This document shows, in pieces, positions 1-7,251 of a stretch of DNA of 64,000 bases. A program made the translations under genes and the position numbers. Positions within the stretch are counted from its first letter, which is position 1. Each line of letters opens with the position of its first letter. The DNA is taken from contig NZ_JYFC01000003.1 of NCBI RefSeq assembly GCF_000938265.1, positions 62,001 to 126,000 on the forward strand, read 5' to 3'. This stretch comes from Agreia bicolorata (GTDB taxonomy: Bacteria > Actinomycetota > Actinomycetes > Actinomycetales > Microbacteriaceae). The notes under the pieces are model-generated. The model saw nothing but the letters and a program-made list of their open reading frames with translations, was not told where the DNA came from and did not search any database.

Positions 1-360
1 ATCGCGACAGCCAGCGAGAAGATAGTGCGTCGTTCGGACTGCGTCGCGAACCTCAGGCCCCACCGCCTTGCTCTCTGCCTCTAGGGCAGAGAGCAACAGG
101 CAGCGAATTGACGCCGGAACATCATGCACCGTGAACTCCTGCTGATATGTAATCCACGTCTCGTGAAGGTCGTGGGTTGTGATTCGATAGGTGGAACGAG
201 TTGCCTGGTTGGCATCCGAGCATGTGGGCGGTTAACGCGATCACGGGTGTGTCGACCACTTAAGAGAGAGCCGAACGGCCTCTTCGTGACGCGCAAAGCC
301 AAAGATTTGCAGAAATCTCGCATGTTGCTCGTGGAGGGGCGGGGCTGAATTTTCGACCGG

Positions 361-470
361 GCCCCAGGTACCACATGCCGCAAGAGGAATTCATACCCGC
401 GCACGATTCGCTCAGCACCCGAGCTGGGAAGACTGAGGTCACTGCCTCGAGAACGCACAAGCACACATCA
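361..470 (+). repeat. Orphan copy of small-membrane-protein leader
   Basis: This segment matches 31131-31240, with AGGTACCA at its start and the shared stretches CCGCGCACGATTCGCTCAGC and GGGAAG.CTGA. A weaker match lies upstream of the gene at 48225 on the other strand. At the other two sites the leader is followed by a ~110-residue membrane protein; here it runs into unrelated DNA. It is probably left over from a lost gene copy. Confidence 0.55.
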
Positions 471-498
471 ATCGTGCAGTACTCGCGCCGTGCACGGC

Positions 499-518
499 GG
501 GTGATATTCGGGTGAAAT
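499..518 (+). promoter_or_regulatory. Two 11-nt direct repeats upstream of ABC operon
   Basis: GGGTGA occurs at 499 and 510, exactly 11 nt apart, about 120 nt before the ABC ATPase start. The same type of repeat lies 107-138 nt before both adhesin genes, in the same orientation relative to the gene. Spacing of 11 nt resembles sites bound by OmpR-family regulators such as PhoP; that identity is inference. Confidence 0.4.
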
Positions 519-619
519 ACCGCCGAAGCCACGTCACTCGGCGGCCGGGACCGCGTCACTCACGTTGACGCCACTTCGGGAATTCTCCGTTCCATCATCC
601 AATCGAAAGGTCTGAATAG

Positions 620-1378
620 ATGACGTCCACAACTCCTGCCCGCAGCGCAGCCCAATTGACGTCGGTGACCAAAACCTTTGGGGTAGCACCCCAGGAGGTG
701 CAGGCATTGCGTGCGATCACCGTTTCGTTCAACGCCGGCGAGTTCACCGCGATCATGGGTCCGAGCGGGTCGGGCAAGTCAACCCTCATGCACCTGACAG
801 CCGGGCTCGACCGCGCCACGTCCGGTCAGATACTGATCGGCGACACCGATATAACAGCGCTCGACGACGCTGCACTCACGGTTCTGCGCCGACGCCAGAT
901 CGGATTCATCTTCCAGTCCTTCAATCTTGTGCCCACCCTCGATGCTATGAGCAACATCGCCCTGCCGTTCGAACTCGACCGACGTGCCATCTCGCCCGAG
1001 GAGCGCAGCTGGATAGACCGCCTCGTCGACGAGCTCGGCCTACGCGACCGGCTCACGCACCGTCCACACCAATTGTCCGGAGGACAGCAGCAACGCGTCG
1101 CGATCGCGCGCGCCCTGGCGACACGGCCCGACCTCATCTTCGCCGACGAGCCGACGGGCGCACTCGACTCGCGGACGAGCCGCGAAGTATTGACCCTGCT
1201 GGCGGACGCATCCACGAAATACGGGCAAAGCATCGCCATGGTGACACACGACCCCGTAGCCGCAAGTTACGCCGATCGCGTGCTCTTCATCGCCGATGGG
1301 CAACTCGTCCATGAATTGCGTCGCAGCTCTGCCGAGGAGATCTCCCGCGCTGCGCTCGAATTGGAGACCCGCTCGTGA
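620..1378 (+). CDS. ABC transporter ATP-binding protein (MacB/LolD type)
   Basis: This 252-residue ATPase powers a transporter together with the FtsX-type permease that follows. Walker A is at residues 47-55 (GPSGSGKST), the signature LSGGQ at 152-156, Walker B with ADEP at about 171-178, and a switch histidine in VTHD near 209. Length and the [10 protein letters not shown]-loop fit the MacB/LolD/BceA subfamily, whose members move lipoproteins or resist antimicrobial peptides. GAAAGG lies 11 nt before the ATG. The gene overlaps the permease by GTGA and heads a three-gene operon with an MprF-like protein, which suggests peptide resistance or envelope maintenance; substrate is unknown. Confidence 0.93.
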   Translation: MTSTTPARSAAQLTSVTKTFGVAPQEVQALRAITVSFNAGEFTAIMGPSGSGKSTLMHLTAGLDRATSGQILIGDTDITALDDAALTVLRRRQIGFIFQSFNLVPTLDAMSNIALPFELDRRAISPEERSWIDRLVDELGLRDRLTHRPHQLSGGQQQRVAIARALATRPDLIFADEPTGALDSRTSREVLTLLADASTKYGQSIAMVTHDPVAASYADRVLFIADGQLVHELRRSSAEEISRAALELETRS

Positions 1379-2763
1379 GCCTCGGCGAGACCCTACGGGG
1401 ACACTGCCCGAGCATTCTCGTCTCAGCGCTCGGCGCGGCGTTCGGCTCCTGCTTGCTCACGACCATCGCTGGCCTTCAATCGAGCATCGAGGGCATATTC
1501 GGTCCAGGAGCCAGCTTCAGAACGGCGGTGTTTCTGCTGCATATCGTCGCGGGTACGTTCTTCGGCATCGCGCTCTTCGTCGGAGCCATCGTCACGGCGA
1601 ATACCTTCTCGGCCGTCGTTGCCGGACGGGTACAGACCATCGCCCTCTATCGCCTTCTCGGGGCCTCGGCGCAATCTCAGCGAAGGGTGTTCCTCCGTGA
1701 GGGTGGCATGGTGGGTATCATTGGCGCCGTCACCGGGGTACTCGTCGGCATCGTCCTCGGGCTCAGCCTGCTCGCCGCGCTCGTGGCGAATGGATCGCTG
1801 ACCGCGGCGCCTGCGTCGGTGCCCGCGACGGTCGCCTTCCCCCTTGTCGCCGGCGTCGTCACGACAACTGCTGCAGCGTGGGTCGGTTCCCGGGCTGTAC
1901 TAGCTGTTTCTCCGCTCCAGGCGATCGAGGCGGCACAGGAGGCCCCTTTCGGTGCCGTTCGTAGACGTGGCATTCGCACAGGCGTCGGTTTCTTCTTCGT
2001 TATCGCAGGCCTCTTGGGTCTCGCACTCGGTGTCGTCGTGAGCCTAGACAATCCCAATGGCCTGTTCATTGCGATGCTCGGCGGCATGGCATCGTTCACC
2101 GGTTTCGTGATTTGCGCCAATCTCTTCATTCCTCGGGCACTCAACCTGGTGGGAAAGCTCTTCGGAAGTGGCCCCGAATCGCGGTTGGCCAGGGCCAATT
2201 CGCTACGCAATCCAGAGCGCAGTACGCGGGCGAGCATCGGAATCGTCATCGGCGTGACCCTCGTGACGATGTTCTGCGTGGCTCTTTCCTCAATGAATAG
2301 CTTTTTCACACCTGAGGTGCAGGCCGACCCTGACAATGTCGCTGCCTTCCAAGCGATGACAGCGGTCGCCGTAGGGCTGGTCGGGTTCTCTGTGATCATC
2401 GCCGCCGTCGGCGTCGTGAACGACCTCTCCATCAGCGTGTTACAACGCAGACGCGAGATCGGGCTGCTACGCGCTCTCGGCTTCACCGGCCCACAGGTGC
2501 AACGGACCATCGTTACAGAGGCGGCCCATATGGCAATCACCTCCGTTCTTCTCGGTCTTCTACTGGGAACGACCTACGGCTGGGTCGGCGTGCAGTGCTT
2601 GTATTCACGCCCGATGGCGGGCGGCGGATTTGTCGTTCCGACGGTTCCACCACTGCTCGTCGCAAGCCTGATCGCTGCGACTGTCGTGTTGACTCTCGCT
2701 GCAGTCGTGGTTCCTGCCCGAACTGCGACCGCCGTCTCGCCCATCGACGCGTTGCAGCGATGA
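1375..2763 (+). CDS. FtsX-like ABC transporter permease
   Basis: This 462-residue membrane protein has about eight hydrophobic segments arranged as two FtsX-type halves, without the large periplasmic domain of MacB. It ends in the motif PARTATAVSPIDALQR, typical of this family, where the last helix is followed by P..AL. It starts with GTG inside the stop of the ATPase gene (GTGA) and its own stop overlaps the next start (ATGA), so all three genes are probably translated together. It resembles the second permease at 29631 in size and layout, although the two are clearly diverged. It forms the membrane part of the exporter or sensing transporter. Confidence 0.9.
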   Translation: MSLGETLRGHCPSILVSALGAAFGSCLLTTIAGLQSSIEGIFGPGASFRTAVFLLHIVAGTFFGIALFVGAIVTANTFSAVVAGRVQTIALYRLLGASAQSQRRVFLREGGMVGIIGAVTGVLVGIVLGLSLLAALVANGSLTAAPASVPATVAFPLVAGVVTTTAAAWVGSRAVLAVSPLQAIEAAQEAPFGAVRRRGIRTGVGFFFVIAGLLGLALGVVVSLDNPNGLFIAMLGGMASFTGFVICANLFIPRALNLVGKLFGSGPESRLARANSLRNPERSTRASIGIVIGVTLVTMFCVALSSMNSFFTPEVQADPDNVAAFQAMTAVAVGLVGFSVIIAAVGVVNDLSISVLQRRREIGLLRALGFTGPQVQRTIVTEAAHMAITSVLLGLLLGTTYGWVGVQCLYSRPMAGGGFVVPTVPPLLVASLIAATVVLTLAAVVVPARTATAVSPIDALQR

Positions 2764-5360
2764 CGGCCAAGGTTGGATCCGCCGGAAGCTCGATGAAGAA
2801 GACCCTCAACCTCTCACATTCCCGACAAACCTGGGTGAACGGCCTTCGTCGTCTTCTGCAGGCTGCCCGCAGATGCCCCACCACCGTGGTGCTGTCCGCG
2901 ACCATGGTCCTCGTGAGCCTGGTGGGCTTCATCGTTCCTCGTTCCGAATGGGGCTGGGACTTCCTCGATGGTGGAGAGAATGAGATCCTCCGACAACATC
3001 ATTGGTGGGGCGCTCTCAGCTCTTTGCTGGCGGTCAGCGACGTAGCCGGGCTGTGTCTGACGGTTCTGGTGCTCGCTATCTCCGTCGGAGCTGTCGAACG
3101 GGTGATGGGCAGCTGGCGAACACTGCTGGCATATCTCGGAGGAGGCGTGCTCGCCTCGTTTGGCGGATCTGTCATCGGTTGGCTGGAGGAGACATATTTC
3201 TCTGCACTTCCGTTGAACGCGCCCTCGCGCGACGTGCTCTCCCCTTGGGCGTCAATTTTGTGCACCGTTGTCGCCGGCAGTGCATTCATGGGCACGCTCT
3301 GGCGACGTCGGGTCCGGCTTCTCGCAACAGTCCTTGCGGTCATGTTCTACCTCTATTCTGGTGCGGCTAACGACCTCTTCTCGCTTGTGGCGATTCCCAT
3401 CGGTCTTGGGCTGGGCTTCCTGCTCGGAGGCTCCCACCCGGGAACCCGACTTATTCACAGCTCACATCACGAGATGCGAGTGCTTGTCGCCGCCGCCGTC
3501 GGGATCAGCGCCATCGGTCCCGTCGTCGCGACGATGTTCGGCGCCGGAAGGGGGCTTCTTTCCCCGTACGGATGGTTCGGCACAGACCAGGTCTACGTGA
3601 TAGCCGGCCAGCCCTGCGCTTTTGGCTCGTCCGTCGCATGCCCCCTGCCAGCTGACGGGATCATCGATGACGACTTCGTCCATCAGTTAGTGCAGATGAT
3701 GCCAGCAGCTGGCCTCGTCGGATTGATCCCGGTTGCTCTGGCTCTCGTCACCGCCTGGGGTCTTTTTCGGGGCCGACGAGAGGCACTGTGGATCGCGCTC
3801 ATCGGGAACCTGGCGATGTTCGTCTATCTGGCACCCTTCGCGCTGAGCGAAGCCCTCTCGCTGGGAGACACGATCGCCGTGAACAGCCGGAGCGAGACAC
3901 CGTATATCTGGCAAGACTTCGTAGCCATCATGGTGAGCGCAGTCCTACCGCTGGCGAACACCATCATCTTCATGGCGTCGCGTCGCCATTTCCGTGTTGC
4001 CACCCCGCGTCGCCTGTTCCGCCGATACATCACAGCCGTCTGCGGCACCGCGCTCGCCACTCTCGTCGCGACGGTGGCCGGGCAGATCATTTGGAAAGAC
4101 CAATTCACACCGACGCCCTCGATCCTCGACATCCTTGTGTCGTCACCTCTGCGTCTTCTTCCACCGGGATTTCAGCACCCCGAGCTATACACCTTCGTCC
4201 CCCGCGGTTTCATGGCAGAAATCTTCTGGTATTTGCCTTCGGTGGTGTTCTGGAGCGCGGCGCTCTGGATAACCATCAGATTGATGGCGGTCCGTCCCGC
4301 GATCAGCGGCCAAGAGGAGCGTCGCCGCGCACGTGTATTGCTCGAACGTGGCGGCGGGGACACCTTGTCTTTCATGACCACCTGGGCCGGAAACCGCTAT
4401 TGGTTCGCTCCCGACGCCGATGCAGCTGTCGCATACCGACTCGAGTCCAACACTGCGGTGACCCTCGGTGGCCCGTTCGGACCAGATTATGGCCGTCCCG
4501 ACATAATCGAGTCATTTGTTCGGTACTGCGGGGACCACGGATGGACGCCCCTCTTCTACAACGTCGACGACCGCATCCGATTGATTCTCGAGGAACGAGG
4601 GTGGAGCTCGTTGCATGTGGCGGAAGAGGCGCTACTCCAACCCGCGGAGTGGGCGCCCACGGGGAAAAAACGTCAGGACATTAGAACAGCAACCAACCGC
4701 GCTGCACGTGAGAATCTTGCGGCGGTCTGGACTTCATGGGCCGAGCTGAACATTTTTCACCGAAACCAGCTGACTGCCCTCTCAGAGGAATGGGTCACCG
4801 AGAAGGAACTTCCCGAGATGGGTTTCACGCTGGGCGGCCTAGACGAGCTCACCGATCCAGCCGTTCGTCTCATGGTGGCGATCGACGAAAACGACAGGGT
4901 ACAGGCCGTGACGAGCTGGCTTCCGCACTACGGGGCGGACGGTGTTGATGGCTACACGCTCGACTTCATGAGGCGCGGCCCCGAAGCTATGCCAGGCATC
5001 ATCGAGTTCGTCATCGGCGCAGCCGCGGAGCAGATGAAGACCGATGGCATGACCGTCATGAGTCTCTCAGGCGCTCCGTTGGCTCGTCTCGGCACGCCTG
5101 ACGGGGAAAGCGGGCGCATAGCGCGATTGCTCGACCTGCTTGGCCAGTCGCTCGAACCGGCATACGGGTTCCGATCGCTCCTTGCCTTCAAACGAAAGTT
5201 CCAGCCCGTGTTCGAACCCCGTTGGCTGCTGTATCCCGATGCGACGAAACTCCCTGCAGCAGGCATTGCCATCCTGCGTTCATACATGCCTCAGCTGACC
5301 CTGCGCGGGGCAGCACGACTGGCCCGCCAGCTCGGAGCCACCGAGAGGACACCGCGATGA
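2760..5360 (+). CDS. MprF-like membrane protein with C-terminal DUF2156 domain
   Basis: About 866 residues. Residues ~40-510 hold a dozen or so membrane helices, the first part of which has a rhomboid-like look (a GSW..LLAYLGGG segment). Residues ~510-866 are soluble and match the DUF2156/LPG-synthase C-terminal fold of phosphatidylglycerol lysyltransferases, which add amino acids to lipids and lower sensitivity to cationic peptides. I place the start at the ATG overlapping the permease stop (ATGA); a longer upstream frame lies inside the permease gene. Being coupled to an ABC/FtsX transporter, it probably works on the same envelope stress. Aminoacyl transfer is inferred, not shown. Confidence 0.8.
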   Translation: MTAKVGSAGSSMKKTLNLSHSRQTWVNGLRRLLQAARRCPTTVVLSATMVLVSLVGFIVPRSEWGWDFLDGGENEILRQHHWWGALSSLLAVSDVAGLCLTVLVLAISVGAVERVMGSWRTLLAYLGGGVLASFGGSVIGWLEETYFSALPLNAPSRDVLSPWASILCTVVAGSAFMGTLWRRRVRLLATVLAVMFYLYSGAANDLFSLVAIPIGLGLGFLLGGSHPGTRLIHSSHHEMRVLVAAAVGISAIGPVVATMFGAGRGLLSPYGWFGTDQVYVIAGQPCAFGSSVACPLPADGIIDDDFVHQLVQMMPAAGLVGLIPVALALVTAWGLFRGRREALWIALIGNLAMFVYLAPFALSEALSLGDTIAVNSRSETPYIWQDFVAIMVSAVLPLANTIIFMASRRHFRVATPRRLFRRYITAVCGTALATLVATVAGQIIWKDQFTPTPSILDILVSSPLRLLPPGFQHPELYTFVPRGFMAEIFWYLPSVVFWSAALWITIRLMAVRPAISGQEERRRARVLLERGGGDTLSFMTTWAGNRYWFAPDADAAVAYRLESNTAVTLGGPFGPDYGRPDIIESFVRYCGDHGWTPLFYNVDDRIRLILEERGWSSLHVAEEALLQPAEWAPTGKKRQDIRTATNRAARENLAAVWTSWAELNIFHRNQLTALSEEWVTEKELPEMGFTLGGLDELTDPAVRLMVAIDENDRVQAVTSWLPHYGADGVDGYTLDFMRRGPEAMPGIIEFVIGAAAEQMKTDGMTVMSLSGAPLARLGTPDGESGRIARLLDLLGQSLEPAYGFRSLLAFKRKFQPVFEPRWLLYPDATKLPAAGIAILRSYMPQLTLRGAARLARQLGATERTPR

Positions 5361-5401
5361 GGAAGACTACGGCTACCATGACTACTCCGACCGGCCTATA
5401 G
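5357..5401 (+). other. 14-codon reading frame overlapping the DUF2156 stop
   Basis: An ATG overlaps the stop of the preceding gene as ATGA, the same junction used by the two earlier operon genes, but the frame closes after 14 codons. It may be the start of a truncated fourth operon gene or a chance frame. No recognizable product. Confidence 0.2.
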
Positions 5402-6053
5402 AGCATCGGCGATGTCACACGTTCGAAAGAAGTGGACCCCTCACCTAAAAACAGCCTCGTAATTCGGGGCTACTCGAGCAGGCTGTCGCTCGGGCGTGGG
5501 ACGTGAAGTCCGCGACATGGCCCAATTTCATGAGAAAACCCGTCGATGGCTCTGTGGCAAACCGCATCGTCACATCGAAACTATTGAGCAAGAGACTGAT
5601 GGCTGCGCGCTCGAACCACGGAGCGGAGGGGCTGCCCGCAGCGGCTGCACAGAATCGCACTCAGAAGTTTCTCATCTCGCCGTCACGATTCACGACCATC
5701 CGCATCTCTCACCCCGGAAGCCTCATCCTTCCGGCGCTACCGGATGCAGGCATTCGGTAGCAGATGGTCGCCTGGATCGGGACCAGGCGGCCATCCTTCG
5801 TCCGATGCCGAGAGAAACATCGTCTGACGAGAAACATCCGAGATGGTCAGCTCGGCGACGAGGGAACGGTCACTGACCTCGTGGACTCCGTCTGATCCGT
5901 GCGCCGTCGAGTCAGCCCCGCGCCCCGACGCAGCCCCTTGAAAAGGGTCACTCAGTGATCGGCCCTGTTCCGATGTATCAGGGCGACAGTCACATGACCA
6001 GATCTTTCGCCAGGACCACTGCGCCCGTCCGTGACGACGACGTCGTGTCCTGC
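5402..6053. other. Decayed or noncoding stretch with repeated element
   Basis: No convincing gene. The stretch holds the first copy of a repeated segment (5549-5794) also found near 36.5 and 42.5 kb, including three hairpins at 5714-5794. Beyond 5800 the DNA reads like remnants; the minus strand continues the decayed response-regulator gene at 6054-6119 for some 35 codons after its in-frame stop. Confidence 0.4.
5549..5794 (+). repeat. Repeated segment, copy 1, ending in three hairpins
   Basis: Shares GCTCTGTGGCAAA (5549), ACATCGAAACT, CGTCACGATTC (5681-5691) and a terminal hairpin block with copy 2 at 42303-42639. The block has stems 5714-5720/5728-5734, 5736-5741/5756-5761 (with inner stem 5744-5747/5750-5753) and 5764-5775/5783-5794. 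Non-Watson-Crick pairs are G:U when read as + strand RNA. It may be a structured RNA or the tail of a decayed gene with its terminator. Confidence 0.45.
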
Positions 6054-6563
6054 TCATTCCAGGAGCGGTTCGAGTCCCTCTCTCAGGAGAGTGGAGTCAT
6101 CGGCGAGGACGACGCGCATACTGTCCGTTTTCGTGGGCTGCGTGGCAGGACCGCCTCGAGGACTCCCAACGCCGATCCCTCCGATGGCGAAGGAGGGGCC
6201 GCGGCGTCCGACAGCCGAATGCGCAGGTGTACCCGAGCACGAGTTCATCGATGGCAGCGCAGAGCCCATGGCCGGTGAGAACGGGTGAATGCACTTCACG
6301 GAACGTCCTTCGAAGGTAGGCGATCGTAACGGCCACAACAGCCGCGAGGTTCGCGAGTTCCAGCCGTGCCGACGGCCCCGTCCACCACTGGGTCGCGGGG
6401 ACATGGACATGACCCGAGCGGATGGGTGGTCCGCCGAGAACAGCGGCGCACACACAACCGATACCCACCCGCTCCAGGTGAGTGCGAGGCTCACGCCTGA
6501 TGAGACGGGGGCGTAGACGATGCCGATTACACCCCAATCGCGCGAACGTGTCCGGATCCGCAT
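6054..6563 (-). pseudogene. Decayed NarL-type histidine kinase and response regulator
   Basis: On the minus strand, the start of a response regulator is plain at 6119-6054: MRVVLADDSTLLREGLEPLLE followed by a stop, with AGHDVVV continuing in frame after it, as in LLESAGHEV of the intact regulator at 27930. Upstream, from 6563, fragments in two frames look like a sensor kinase: a hydrophobic start (WGVIGIVYAPVSSGVSLAL), then, in another frame, EVHSPVLTGHGLCAAIDEL, similar to the conserved region before the ATPase domain. The pair is frameshifted, truncated and surely not functional. Confidence 0.6.
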
Positions 6564-6570
6564 GAAAGTA

Positions 6571-6906
6571 TCAGAGAAGGGAATGCAGCTGCCGTAACCG
6601 CCGCCGCGAAAACAGCCGCGTTGAGAATCTGAGGTACTCGCCGTGCGAGGCAACCTCGATGCAGCGGCGGTCTATATCCACATCGAAGAAGGTTTCTGCG
6701 TGGCTCCAGAGATAGGTGCCGTTCAGGCCTGTCGTCGCGTACACCCATCCGTCGGATATCTGCAGCCGGGTGAGGGTGGGAAGCCTGTTTCGGCCCAAGA
6801 TAGCGTGGAAAGCTCGCGCAGGGCTGATGCTGACTAAATATTCGGATGCCGGGGAGGCGTGCGTGCGGAATCGGTAATTGCCGTGTCCGGGGGTCGCTGC
6901 GGTCAT
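6571..6906 (-). CDS. Hypothetical protein, 111 residues
   Basis: I do not recognize this protein. The frame has a plausible amino-acid mix, with segments such as YLVSISPARAFHAILGRN and HAETFFDVDIDRRCIEV that look like a folded, mixed alpha/beta protein, and no membrane helix. It ends 7 bases before the decayed kinase start on the same strand, so it may once have headed that operon. The ribosome-binding site is weak. A 12-bp inverted repeat lies upstream at 6975-7027. It could be a remnant. Confidence 0.4.
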   Translation of the reverse strand: MTAATPGHGNYRFRTHASPASEYLVSISPARAFHAILGRNRLPTLTRLQISDGWVYATTGLNGTYLWSHAETFFDVDIDRRCIEVASHGEYLRFSTRLFSRRRLRQLHSLL

Positions 6907-6974
6907 AGGTCTGCCTGTCTTCGTGAGTGGCTTGAGGTGCCACTGTCTTACTTCTATAGACGCACGGGATTATC

Positions 6975-7027
6975 GATCATGACGACTGATCTCGGTCAAA
7001 AATAATCTGACTTGTGTCGTCATGATC
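6975..7027. promoter_or_regulatory. Perfect 12-bp inverted repeat between divergent genes
   Basis: GATCATGACGAC at 6975-6986 is mirrored by GTCGTCATGATC at 7016-7027, with an A/T-rich 29-nt spacer. It lies between the minus-strand frame at 6906 and the plus-strand frame at 7108. It could be a two-part operator or a long hairpin; there is no U-tract, so it is not a typical terminator. Confidence 0.45.
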
Positions 7028-7107
7028 TGCCCTCTTCAGCGTCCTTTATAGATGGGAGCCACCGCTGTAGATGAGAGGCGGCGCGACCCACCCTTGAGAG
7101 GATCCCT

Positions 7108-7251
7108 ATGAACACCATGCCAGCGGCAAAACGACCTTGTGGTTCCCGCGATCATGCACGACCGCCGCTAGATCAGGTCGGGCAGACACCCACGGTAGAA
7201 GTAACGCTCGCGGTCAAGGTGACAGCCAGTCATCTGAGTAGCCTCCGATGA
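7108..7251 (+). CDS. Small 47-residue frame coupled to ECF sigma gene
   Basis: The ATG follows GAGAGGA at a good distance (5-6 nt), and the stop overlaps the sigma factor start as ATGA, a layout that couples translation of the two genes. The peptide is hydrophilic at first and ends with VEVTLAVKVTASHLSSLR. There is no ribosome-binding site of similar quality for the sigma gene itself. It may be a leader peptide that sets the level of the sigma factor, or a small real protein; I do not recognize it. Confidence 0.45.
   Translation: MNTMPAAKRPCGSRDHARPPLDQVGQTPTVEVTLAVKVTASHLSSLR

Larger units (their letters stand above)
1..619. other. Gene-poor stretch before first ABC operon
   Basis: I see no intact gene here. 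The short open frames on both strands are arginine-rich and lack a ribosome-binding site. Two signals stand out: positions 361-470 repeat the leader of the small membrane protein genes at 31258 and 48225, and positions 499-518 carry two 11-nt direct repeats that face the ABC gene at 620. Confidence 0.5.

Noticed and set aside
6064-6080. tRNA T-loop-like string GGTTCGAGTCC
   Set aside because: It codes GLEPLL on the minus strand in the decayed response regulator, and no acceptor or anticodon stem can be formed around it.
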